Assembly (NCBI GenBank): GCA_001931905.2
Contig: MSJI02000548.1
Span: 1 to 64,000, forward strand
Direction: 5' to 3'
Length of the DNA: 64,000 nt
Source: Cladosporium sp. IMV 00045
Taxonomy: Eukaryota; Ascomycota; Dothideomycetes; Cladosporiales; Cladosporiaceae
This document shows positions 1-10,664 of this stretch, in pieces. The notes beneath the pieces were generated by a model, which was given only the letters and a program-made list of their open reading frames with translations, did not search any database and was not told the origin of the DNA. The translations under genes were made by a program, and so were the position numbers. Numbering within the stretch: the stretch's first letter is position 1; the number at the start of each line of letters is the position of its first letter.

Positions 1-373
1 TATATAGATAAACTTCGAATTAGTCGTAGATAGCTAGGGCTACCTTATCGAGGTATACCGTCGGTCGGTTATTAAGATAAGCGAGGATAAACTAGCTATA
101 TTAGTAGCTAGTATAGGAGTAGGAGTAGGAGTAGGTATATCCTCTTAGGCTAGCGTAAGCGCGCGCGGCCGTCCTTTAATAACGCCCCCTATTAGTACGT
201 ATAGGCTATTAAATAGGTTAAGATTACGATCTATCCTATTAATAGTAGCCCTATATAATAGGAGCTAGCGAGCGATAGACGATTAAGAGTAGCCTTCTTC
301 GAGTAGGTACTATATCTATATAGTAATATAAGGCGCTAGGCGAGCTATAAGGCTAACTAATAATACCTTTAAA
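1..373. repeat. RIP-exhausted repeat remnant
   Basis: Reading every dinucleotide, this stretch has no CA and no TG on either strand; the first TG is at 374-375 and the first CA at 383-384. The sequence is dominated by TA, AG and CT steps, with CG retained. RIP in ascomycetes converts CpA to TpA (TpG to TpA on the other strand), so complete loss of CpA/TpG is its end-point. A short imperfect (AGGAGT)n run lies near 115-135. There is no open frame of note. It is probably the edge of a decayed transposable element that continues left of the window; the family cannot be told. Confidence 0.85.
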
Positions 374-1002
374 TGCCTATACCACTACTAGATTAACGAT
401 AGGGTCCTATTTAGGGCGACGACGAGGTCAAAAAGGTGATACTACTACTAGTGCTAACGCTGGTTTCCACGTTTGTATAAGGAACCCTATATAAAGCTGG
501 AAAGCCGGCTAAGCCTCGCATTGACCACCTGTAACAGACATTTTGCAGACGGTTATACCTGATGATAGGGTTCGGCTCGGTGCCGAGGGGAGTGCCTTCC
601 TTCGAGGCCCACTTGGCGTCTACGCCGCAAGCCTGCAGATCATGGACTCCAATGAACGTCTGGTTTTCCCAATAGCCAGTCTTGCAAGCTTGGCTGTAGG
701 GGCATGCATACCTACTGAGGTACTGTATGCGCATAGTGCTACCACTACCCCCCAGCGATTCGCGTCGTCTCAACACTCGACTATGGCGGAAAGGGAAAGC
801 CGTCAATCGAGTTGGCAGGGCCTGTGTCCCTTTTCTAAAGGCGACTTGTCCTCGGGGCTTCTAACTAAAAGCTCCTCCAGTTCGTCTCTCGTTTGTCTTT
901 CTCGAGTTTATCGCTGCATAGATTGGAGAGAAGCAGCAATTCCTTTCGTTTCTCGTTCATCCTTTTCGAGCTCGCCGCTGTAGAGCAGCTGCTGTACCCA
1001 CA
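374..1002. other. Intergenic; upstream region of permease gene
   Basis: Composition returns abruptly to normal (CA and TG common) after about 430. No convincing gene is seen; short open frames on both strands look like chance. The last 300 bases are the presumed promoter and 5' leader of the permease, with pyrimidine-rich tracts near 860-960. Confidence 0.5.
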
Positions 1003-2827
1003 ATGTCAACCGTTCCCGCCAAAGACCACCAGGAGAAGCTTGACACCGACGTTGACTCGCCGCCGCATCCCGAGGATGATGGCGATGCCGTAGACTCCAG
1101 CAGCAAGGCTGACGAAGAGAAACGCGACCACCGTGATATGCGTCGACTCGGCAGGGCCCAGGAGCTGGTGGTATGTTGACGAACGTTTGGAGAAGCAGGT
1201 TCTTTGGCTGACTTCGTTCCAAGCGCCGTTTCCGCTTCTTCAGCATCGTTGGCTACGTTATCGTGCTCGGTCTTACCTGGGAATTTTCCATTGTTACTTC
1301 GATTTTCTCTCTGGCCAACGGCGGTACCGCTGGAGCGATATGGCTTGTTCTCATCGTCACGTTTGGCATGTTCAATGTCATGCTCTCATTGGCAGAAATG
1401 GCCAGCATGGCACCGACATCGGGAGGTCAATACCATTGGGTTTCAGAGTTTGCGCCTGCAAAATACCAAAAGCAGCTGTCGTATGCCGTTGGTTGGCTGG
1501 TGGCCCTCGGATGGCAATCTGCTATGCCCACGGTTGCGTTTGTTGGCGCACAGCAGACACTAGCCTTGATCTCTGTCTGCAAGTCTGGTAAGTGATTGCA
1601 TGACAGATGCAACTTGCAGTTATGCTGATTAGATCACCAGACTTTGTCATTCAAGGCTGGCACGGCGCGTTGCTCACCATGGCTTACGTTTTAAGCGCCA
1701 TCTTGTTCAACACGTACGCCATTGGAAAGATGCCTGTCCTCGAAGGTCTTGCTGTGGTCCTCCACATCTTTGGCTTTTTCGCGTTCCTCATCATCTTCTG
1801 GGTGATGGGACCGCGTGCACCTGCCGAGCAAACCTTGACCACGTTCTCTGACGATAATGGCTGGGGTTCGCTGGGTCTTGCCACTTTAATCGGCATGGTT
1901 GGGCCAACCACCACCTATCTCGGTGCTGATTCTGCTGTCCATTTGGCCGAGGAACTCAAGGATGCTTCCTATGTCCTACCGAGGGCCATGTTTTCTGCTG
2001 CCATCATCAACTGTGAGTCCTTTGACCAGGCAAACCGGCTTCTACGTACTGATATGAATCGCAGATGTCCTCGGCTTCGTCATGACCCTCACCTTCATGT
2101 TCGCGCTCGGCAACATCGAAGAGGACCTAGCCGACCCCAGCGGCCAACCTTGGGTCGCCGTGATCCTGCGCATTACCGGCTCTCGCGCTGCAACGATCAT
2201 CCTCATCCTGATCATGATGTTCATGTACTTCTTCTGCGCCGTCAACCAGGTGACGTGCTCCTCTCGCCAGGTCTTCGCTTTTGCCCGCGACAAAGGCCTC
2301 CCTTACCACGAGTTCCTGAGCCGCGTTAACCGCAACGGCGTTCCCACGAACTCCGTTTACGTCACGCTTGCTTACACCTGCATTCTCGCGCTGATTATTA
2401 TCGGCTCGCAGACCGCCTTCAACATCATCCTGTCTGTCTCGGCAACAGGTCTGTTCACCTCGTACCTCGTCGTCATCAGCACCGTACTCGCACGCAAGCT
2501 CCGCAACGAGCCTTTTCCGGCTTCACGCTTTGAGATTCCCAGGACTATCGGAATCGTCGTCAACATCATCGCCATCTGTTTCCTGAGCGTCGCGTTCTTG
2601 TTCCTGTTCTTCCCAGCTGCACCAGCGCCAAACGCAGCAGACATGAATTGGGGCATCTTGATCTACGGCGTAGTAATCTTGTTTAGCATACTCTACTACC
2701 ACATGAAGGGGAAACACCAGTACGATGTAAGTCTTTTCTTATTGCTATGGTATTGCGATCCACACACTGATGATGTCTGCAGGGTCCGGTCTCATATGTG
2801 CGACATGAGTATGATCATACATTGTAG
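1003..2827 (+). CDS. APC-family amino-acid/amine permease
   Basis: Integral membrane transporter of the amino acid-polyamine-organocation superfamily, closest in character to fungal GABA/choline-type permeases that import amines or amino acids by proton symport. Five exons: 1003-1170, 1224-1587, 1641-2012, 2065-2726, 2783-2827. The introns are 52-56 nt with GTATGT, GTAAGT, GTGAGT and GTAAGT donors, and joining them gives 536 aa. About twelve hydrophobic segments follow a roughly 60-residue hydrophilic acidic N-terminus. Family hallmarks are LTWEFSI in the first helix, the SLAEMASMAPTSGGQYHW block, and FARDKGLP with the VPTNS loop. The ATG is the first in frame before the acidic leader. Substrate cannot be read from sequence. 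It sits next to the RIP-affected repeat but is intact. Confidence 0.9.
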
Positions 2828-3319
2828 CAGGACCCAAAAGATAAACCTTCGGCGCTCGACATCGATCTTGTGTACATACGTAAATACTATGTACAAAAGT
2901 CTCAGAAAGCTACCACGACGTCTCATGTCCTAAATATCATTGAGACCAAGGCGTTCACTAAACAGGCAGCCACGCGAAGACTGATGAATCATAATATCAA
3001 ACTCCTTCACCGGCTGAACATGATGAGAAAACACCCGTGTCAGTCCATCCAGTACAACCACATGTCCAATTTCACGCAGACCAAAAGCCTCCGTTTATCT
3101 CGGTGCACTCAGACCTAGAGCAGCTGCTTGAGAAGACACTCCAAGGTCTCGATTCTGGAATTGCGGGTCTCCGAAAATCGTTTTGCAGATGTGTGCTGAT
3201 AATGCACAAATCTCCACCTGAAGTCATGAGCATGGGTCGAAGTCTAGAAACCCATATCGAGCTCTTCAGAGCTATGTGTAATCAATTACGATCTATGTGA
3301 CCGAATGAGCGTCCCAAGC
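2828..3319. other. Intergenic between permease and 5S rRNA
   Basis: A/T-richer 3' flank of the permease. No reading frame with protein-like composition, RNA gene or repeat was recognised. Confidence 0.5.
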
Positions 3320-3438
3320 ACATACGACCATAGGTCAGTGAAAACTGGGCATCCCGTCCGCTCTGCCATACATAAGCACTGAACCGGGCGACTAGTACTA
3401 GAGTGGGTGACCATCTGGGAATCCCGCCTGTTGTATGT
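3320..3438 (+). rRNA. 5S ribosomal RNA gene (dispersed copy)
   Basis: About 119 nt starting ACATACGACCATAGG and ending TTGTATGT, as fungal 5S rRNA does. The ends pair as helix I (ACATACGA with TTGTATGT, one G-U). Helix II pairs GGT-CAGTG with CACTG-A-ACC and keeps the usual bulged A. The conserved CCCGTCCGCTC and the internal promoter segments around AAGCACTGAACCGGGCG and GAGTGGGTGACCA are recognisable. Some positions differ from common ascomycete 5S, but paired positions have co-varied, so this looks functional. Single dispersed 5S genes between protein genes are normal in filamentous ascomycetes. Confidence 0.9.
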
Positions 3439-3450
3439 TTTTATCTTTTT
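3438..3450 (+). terminator. Pol III terminator of 5S gene
   Basis: Two runs of five T (3438-3442 and 3446-3450) directly follow the 5S 3' end, as expected for RNA polymerase III termination. Confidence 0.75.
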
Positions 3451-3557
3451 AATCATCTCTGTGTGATCTTTGATGCTCGTAAGGTGATGCGATAGGACTT
3501 TTCCTAGGAACCAATAGGCTCTAGTCATAAGCGTGCGCTTGATCACTTCCCCGAGAG

Positions 3558-5174
3558 CTACACCTTTTGTTTTCCAAGAGGTGGTCGCAGGCTTTCTTCA
3601 CCTGAGGGAATGTCTCTGGTCGGGTATGAGAATCGAACAACGCCACCACGACTGGTATTAATCTCGACATCAGAGCTGTCGAAAGTCATGTAAAACGTGT
3701 TGTAGACGTTTCCGAGGATTCCTCTGGACGACTCCGTGAGACTGGCTTGCGTGTATGTGTTGCCACCAATGCTAACGCAGCCGCCACCGGGAGAACGCGT
3801 GCAGCTGGGATTCAAGCGGTTTTGCATAGACTGGGGATCCTGAGAAATGCCTTCGGCTTTTGTTGCGTAAGACAGCATGGGATCAGTAGCTTCGGGGCTT
3901 GTTGGTGTTTCGCTGTCACCGGCAAGGTTGTATCCAGCGAATATCTCGTTCAGGCGATTCAAGGCAAGAGCTAGATCGTCAAACATGGGATGTGGCTCTT
4001 TGACACGTGCTGGGATTGGCGTATGCTTATGTTGGATGGCAGTGTGCTGGTCAGTAGTGCCGGCCGACCTCTCGCCAGACGGTCTTGCGTTCCCTGATCG
4101 ACCACTCTTGGACTCCATCCATGAGGACGAGAGATGGTCTGCCTCGGCCGTGGGTAATTTAAGGCCTTTCATGGAAGATGAGGGACCTTGTATCTGAAAT
4201 TGGACGAAGCTACGCGGTGTGGCCGTACTTGCGCTCCAGGTAGAGCTGTTTTCCGTCTGTGTCTTCTCTGCTAGCGTCGTCGTAACGTTGTTCATAACGA
4301 GCAGCGTATTCCACGCTGCCAATCTTGCCGCATGGTCGTCGTGCGTCCGACCCATGTGGAGTTCCAAGATTTTGCAGGTAGTCAATTTGTCTTGCCAACT
4401 GGAGTTGAGGGTGGACTTTTCGCCGGATGGTAGTTCTTGTAAATCCTTCAACCAAATATCTTGCTCGAGGAACTTGCCCCAGAGGCTGATTGTGCGGCAG
4501 ACGACATCATCATCAACATCATAGAGTTCGACGGGATGGCCTTGCTTAAGTTGGGATGAGCATTTGCATCTGAAGAGCCTTCGGTGTGGTGCCAGATCTT
4601 GTCGCACGATCCGGCTGAGCTGCCGGTACGCTCGCAGGCCACTGCTACAGTAAACAATATCCAGGCGCAGGATGTGGTGTCTTTCCTGGATCTTGTGTTT
4701 CCTCTCCTTGGGGCTGAGTGTGGTAAAGTCGATCCATACGAGACCGGTTTCAGCGTCGCGAAATGCATACACTATGCCCTCGGATTTTCCCTGGGAACTG
4801 TGATTTTCGGTGCCCCGTATTACGCATTGCCAAACACGTCCTACATTCGTCTTTACATCTTCGTCGTAATTGCTCGTGATGTACTGTCTCCACCGACTGG
4901 AATACTTTTGCCTGAAGACTGTGCGTTCGTTACCATGTGTATGAGATGAAGCCGAGATCTTGGTAGTGTCACCGGGGCTTTCGTATCCGTCATCCGCCGT
5001 TGCTCAATCAGTGTCTTCATCTTCGCTCGCGCAATACTCAGACCGCCTGTAGTCATTTGGAGCTCTCTGAACCGTATAAGTTTTGCTCCGTCTTTCGTCG
5101 GTGTCGCTTCTCGCAATGGAGGCTCCGGACGATTTGAAAGCACGACCATTAGGCTTGTTCGAATGATTTGACAT
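3558..5174 (-). CDS. Unrecognised protein, frame interrupted by TGA
   Basis: One frame runs from an ATG at 5174-5172 to a stop at 3558 (539 codons) with a single internal stop, TGA at 5006-5004 (codon 57). Both sides look coding: the upstream part is hydrophilic and ends in EYCASEDEDTD; the downstream part resumes with ATADDGYESPGD and goes on through VWQCVIRGTENH and GIVYAFRDAETGLVWIDF. There is no in-frame ATG between the TGA and about residue 270, so the upstream segment is needed. Either the codon is a nonsense mutation (a C-to-T change of CGA would give it) or an intron removes it; a 126-nt GTATTG..TTCAG intron at 5037-4912 would keep the frame. The C-terminal half is Ser/Pro/Gly-rich. 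No domain was recognised. Confidence 0.55.
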
Positions 5175-5733
5175 GGTGGTCAATATACCATAGAGTCAAA
5201 GAGTCATCAATAGTGGAAATCGGGTATGACGCAAGTAGGGAGTCGGTGACTTGTGGAGGTAGGCTTACCATGAAATACAAGCGGCATTCATCTCGCTTAG
5301 AGTGCTAGGCGTCTGCCTGATGACATCGCGTCTGCCAATAATTTCACATTGGAGCAGCTAATACGAGGCGTTTCCGGTGACTTCGCAACGGGCGAAGTAG
5401 TTATTTTCAGCTATCGATCGACCACGTGATTTGTGAGAGGTCGGGTTCGGGGTTCGAGAATTTCGAGTCCTAGGAAGTGAAGCTGGCTCTGTTGTAAGAG
5501 CCTGTCATTATGCAAAGCATGGTATTATTCGATGAATTAATTGTAAACTCGAATACCCCATCTTGCGATCACAGGCAGGTCAATGAGAGTTGGGCATCCC
5601 CTCGGGAATCTCCCATTCTCACCGTCATTGATGATTAGAGGATCCCAGCGTAGTGTCGTCTGTGCGGTGTTGGCACAAGACTTCTCATCTTTAGCTGAGC
5701 AGCGTACTCTGAATGGGCTTGCGGTAAGTTTTG
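5175..5733. other. Intergenic
   Basis: Lies between the 5' end of the preceding minus-strand gene and the 3' end of the ankyrin gene. It presumably holds the promoter of the former. No gene, RNA or repeat was recognised. Confidence 0.5.
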
Positions 5734-8559
5734 CTACTCTAATGGATCTGAAAGGTATTGTGCCCCGCCTCCCTCCTCAATACTCGTCCGACATTGCTGC
5801 TGGTCTCCTTCCGACATCTGGTCCAACAGTGATTTCAATTTTTCTTGGACCCATGAAGGTTGCCAAGCGATATCGCCCTGATGCTCTTTTTGAAAGGCCT
5901 CGATACAATCATATGGCCAAGGTGCTTGCTTCAGAAGCGCAATGAGGAGAGCAGCATGGTTATGGCCCAGGACATGAAGGATCAGTGGCTTGTTCTGGAA
6001 GTTTCGACTTGAAAAGATACTCGGAGCCAAGGGTTCCCAGGTCTGTAGGGAGCAGACCCATGAGACTGCATCGTTGGATAGAGCCAGCAAGTTTGACAGA
6101 AGCTTGTCTTGGTCGATCGTGACTCTATAAGCCCCGCGAGAGACTTTAGTGCGCGGTGATCTCGTGCAGAAGGATGCGACAGTGAGGTCCCTCATTTCGA
6201 CTGCCACTGAGAACGGTGTTCGCCAGTAGAAGTCTTTGCAAAGGGGTTTGCACCGGAATTGCACAGCTTTGCGCCGTAAATATTGCGCCGAGCGTCTTTG
6301 CGGGACCATGCAACGTGAAGAGGAGTACGATGCATACCGTCGAACACGTCTACCAGCTGTCCGGATACAATGTGAGCATCAACAATGGTTGCAAAGTCAT
6401 CGGATTCAGCGAAGCCGTCACGACAAAGCTGGTGGAGGGTCGTGGCGCCTTCGTTACCAATCTCGAGCGACCCAAAACCAAGCTTCAGCAGCGTCGCAAT
6501 AACTTCGACGCTGCCTTGACTGGTGGAGCATTTACTCACTGCTTCACGAAGTGTCTGTAATCGGATGTCTTGAGGAAAGATGCTCAGGAAAGGGTCCCTT
6601 AGTATCTGGTGCTTCTGGGTATAAGCCAGCTCCCACAATAAATTGTGTTTTGTTGACTTGTCAAGAACCGAGAAGGCTTCATAGATGGTGTCATCGCTCC
6701 AGACGGCACCTATGTGTTTTATGGCATCTTTCTGTTCATTCACGGCAGCCAGCCACAGCGGACTTCTACCGTCAAGGTCGGGCTGGTGCGGATTCACTTG
6801 CTGGCGTTTCCTCGATCGAAACACCATGGTGATATTCTTGGCAAATAGCTGTGCTATGCGCTGCGTGGGCTGGAGCGAGCTGCTTTTTTCAGCTGCAGCT
6901 TCGGGGATGAAGTACTTCAACACCTTTATGCTCCCCTTTTCTGCGGCGAAAGAGACGGCAGGGGTGACGCCTGTCAAGGTCGGGTTGGCTCTATGCTTTG
7001 GTGACATGAGCTCGATGACTAGATCGAGGTTGTCTAGGCCAATGGCGTAGAGCAGAGATGTCTTCTTATCATCGTCAATCGTGTTGACGTCCGCCTTTCG
7101 TCGGAGTAAGTGCCGGACGACTTTGATGTCTCCTATTTTCGCGGCGGCGACGAGTCTGGCATTCAAGTCTGCCTCTTTGGGGTACGGATCACGGTTGTAT
7201 CTTGGATAGTTAACTGATCGAAGTTTGCGGTCATCCGGGTCAAGTAGCTCTAGGAAAACTTGGTAGATCACATAGCTCCAGTGAATGCCACCAGCTATAG
7301 CGAGCACCAATGCAGCGCTCTGTCCCCAATCGGTGATGAGGCTGTCTATGGGAATGCGCCGTACTAGGGTCTCAACACCTGCCATTCCCACCAAGATGCT
7401 TGGTAGGAGCTCCAGCCACTTCGAGAACACGGTGGCCCGAAGTCGCATGTACTGGTAATCGGTCTGATCGAATCCGCTCTTCTGCTTGTCTGTCTCCTGG
7501 TCCCCGTTTGCCAGCGATCTCCAGTCCTTCTCCATGACGTGGAAGTTCTGTGAGTGGCGCCAGTCTAGCCAAAGGCCATGATAAAGGATGCACCACCGCA
7601 CGGCTATGTAAAGCCACATTGACGCGGAAGGCCCAGTGCAACTGTCAATCCGGCCCCACCAGTTGATGACAGCACAATTGTTTGAAGAGAACAGGTAATT
7701 GTACCGAATCCTTGCGAGCATCGCGACGACTGTTGCAGCTGCGACAATCTGGTTCAACGCAGAGGCCAGGACAAACCACCTAGCTGCCAAAGTTTCTTTT
7801 CCGGAGCTCGTCATTTGTAGACCTGCGGCTGTGAGATCGATGCACATGCAAGCAATCATTACCTCTGGAAAGGTGAGGCCCTTGAATTGCACTGCGCCGG
7901 CTTTGACGGCATTGAAGTTGAGATAGAACAGGGCTGGGAACACATTAGAATCGCAGTCTACAACGGTATTTGGTTCATGCTTACTGAGAAGCTGTGCATT
8001 TCCGATCTCTTTTGCTCCACTGTCCTGGTTGTGGAGGACTCCTACGAGGAGGGTGAAAATCGCGAGGCCCATGGGAATGTAGAGGCCTAGTCTTATGCCG
8101 ATGCCTGCATTGACCGTTACCCTTTGCGACAGGAAAATCGAGTCGTTCTGCGCACTTACCGCCAATGTCGGGGTTGATATTCAACATGTCGTGACTCCAG
8201 TCAGACATGGCTTTGTCGAGAAGAGTCTTGCCCTTGATGGCCGACTTGCTATAGAAGAGAAACACAGGAATGAGCGAGAAAAACCAAAAGATTCCGGGGA
8301 GCCATGTCAACCATCGTCGCCAATCAAGGTTTCTGCCCGATGGTGTGATAGGATGAGCTTTAACATCGCCCTCGGCATCCGCTCTCTCAGTCGGAGGTTG
8401 CTTCGTCAGTTCTTTCTTTCGGCGGAATATGAGCTTCAATAGAGATCTGTGGACTGTATCCCAGGGTGTTCGCTCCCAGATCTCCCAGAAGTAGCTGATC
8501 AAAGCCAGAAGTAGAAAGACACCACCAAAAGTGATGAACGCGGCGTCGTATCCGTCCAT
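5734..8559 (-). CDS. Multi-pass membrane protein with ankyrin repeats, broken 3' frame
   Basis: Exon 1 is 8559-8160 and exon 2 starts at 8104, after a 55-nt GTAAGT..CAG intron. The N-terminal ~420 residues hold several hydrophobic helices (VFLLLALISYFWEIW; LPGIFWFFSLIPVFLFY; LYIPMGLAIFTLLVGVL and more). From about residue 445 ankyrin-like repeats follow (DLNARLVAAAKIGDIKVV; RTPLHVAW; SGANPFAKTSTGE). The frame as written stops at 6192 after about 770 aa, but the ankyrin consensus continues in another frame (TPFSVAVEMRDLTV) as far as a stop at 5734. One missing A near 6218-6222 would restore GE-TPFSVA and add roughly 150 residues. A 53-nt GTGCAA..GGCAG intron is a weaker alternative because it deletes the repeat core. 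Membrane-anchored ankyrin proteins of this layout are common and poorly understood in filamentous fungi. Confidence 0.7.
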
Positions 8560-10664
8560 GGCCGCTATGCGAAAGGGTGAATGTTGACGAGGCTGTTGAA
8601 TCAGGCTCCAAGAGTGTACTCATACATTTCGAAGTGTTCGTGGTGCTTGACACAGCCGCCTGATACTGGCTGCCGACAATTCGTCGAATTAAAAAGCGTG
8701 TTTAGATGGCCTGACCGCTTCATGTAGGGGCTAAAATGTACTACATTGGTTTAAAGGGCAGCCACTCCATGCGGGTCAAGCCACATGCGCTGGACATGGT
8801 GGCTGAAGGAGTCCTAGAGTCCGATATGCCTATGTTGAGGTCTTTGGAGTATGATCAGACACAGTATCTCGTGCCGCATGACTTTCAGATGCAATGTGAT
8901 GGGCCTCTTGACAATGCTTTCTATTGTTTGAAAGGGAGAGCCTTGTCTCTAGAGCTCATTGTTCGCAGTGAGTTTTGTTCCAGCAACTGTTACTGTATGT
9001 TTTGCACAGTCAGGCTGCATGTAGCACAGGACACGGATCGGGACGACCTGCAGAGAATGAGAAGCGCGCAGCCAGCTGAGTACCACTTGTAACAGGGAGG
9101 GGACGTCCCCGTCTCATCGCCAGAGCCTGCTCTTTGTACAGAGAGAAGTGACAAAGTCCATGTCTTGATCAGCGATATACAGATGATTGCTCTGATAGTG
9201 TCATCATGATAACGACGGGGAAATGCAGTAAAACGGCCAGCAGCTTAAGTATATGCTTATCAACACGTAACGGCATGGCCGAATGCTCAGCCGGACAACT
9301 GATCTGATAACGGAGAAATAAAGTCATTCTGCTCCGGCTGACAGGTACATATACCTGATAGGCTTGCCTTTGTCAATACTCGCGGAGTGAAGCGAAGGCT
9401 GCCCATTCAATTCAGCCCAACGGATCCGTGGAGTCCATTCTATAGGGCGATGAGACCCGGGCTTTCAAGACGGTATATGAGGAAGTACCGAATGTATTAG
9501 CTAGATGATCTGGATTAAATCTGCGCCCCGGCTTACTAGGGGGAACCGGATGAGTGGCAATCGGCGTGACTTTTGTCCAAACCAATGTGAGTAATGGATG
9601 GCTTTGTAGGTTCGCCGCTTATATCAGATCATGAGACTTTAAACTCTGTGGCGGTAAGGTATATAGGACGTCGTCTGTCCGCCGGTCGAAGCTGTACAGG
9701 CGCCTTGGTCGAAGGTACCTCATCCTCTGCCTTCAAGAAGAGACTGCGGTATGTTTGCATTGCACGTCACCGAGAGCCTGAGGATGCTTGGAAAGCCCCA
9801 GTGGGTGACATGACGGTGCCTTCGTGCTAGGGTCGATGTTGGATTGTTGGCTCGAAGGATGATGCAGTGTTGGTTGTCATATCCCACGACCACACATTCC
9901 GCGGCGTCGGTGTTGGCACAGGCTAACAGGCAAGGCGCAGCAGATAGCCGGTGGGGAAGCCGGGTATTGGAAAGAAGTATGTCATCTCGATGTACGACCC
10001 TGAGTGGACCTTTTCACAGGAAGCTCGACAAACTTCTGACAGTGAGACGATCACTACACTAGCGAAAGGCTCAGCCGCCTTTCAGCCCTTCCGTCCCAAA
10101 AATAACCACCTCACCTCACAAATGCAGCAATATCTCGCTTCCTTCGCAGCATGTTACCAACACCCACTTGCACTTCGCTACATCCTAGTGGCTTGAAGGA
10201 AGCCCATGGCTTGTCTTTCTCAGGCACATGCTGCGGAATATGCTTGTCTGCCGCCTGCCATGAACCCGTTATCGTTGTACTGGACAGGCTGCTTAGCCGT
10301 GCGGCAAGTAGGACATTCGATTTCCCTGTATAGCATCATCTGTCATTGCTGTCATTCCTCTTTCTATAGTTCAGACGCTTACCTTGAGCAGTCGTCTGTC
10401 CACCTTTCTGTTCATTCTCACCCAAGGAAGATACTCTCCTCCCTCCCATCTCCGTAATTTGTCATTATTGTCCCATTGAACAAGCTGACCTCGATTGCGG
10501 AAAGCTGTGCTGTTGGGTACAAGCTCTGCTCTACCACATAACCTTGCATTGCCGCCTTTGGTGTTGGCAATCGTCTACGAAAAAAGGACCTCGCTTGACT
10601 GGACGCGTAACGCTAGCAGATTGCCTCGCTACTTCCCTTGCACCAACATCAACACGTTCTCGCC
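8560..10664. other. 2.1 kb intergenic region, no gene recognised
   Basis: The longest gene-free stretch in the window. Open frames at 8736-9092 (+) and 9594-9830 (+) have no protein-like signature, and no tRNA, repeat or RIP signature was seen. CA and TG are frequent, so it is not a RIP-exhausted element. It contains the upstream regions of two divergent genes: the ankyrin gene (minus) and the F-box/UBA gene (plus). The plus-strand leader near 10330-10660 is rich in CT tracts, typical of strong fungal promoters and 5' UTRs. Confidence 0.45.

Noticed and set aside
8736..9092. 118-codon open frame in the 2.1 kb gene-free region
   Set aside because: No ATG context, domain or splice support; composition is that of random sequence.
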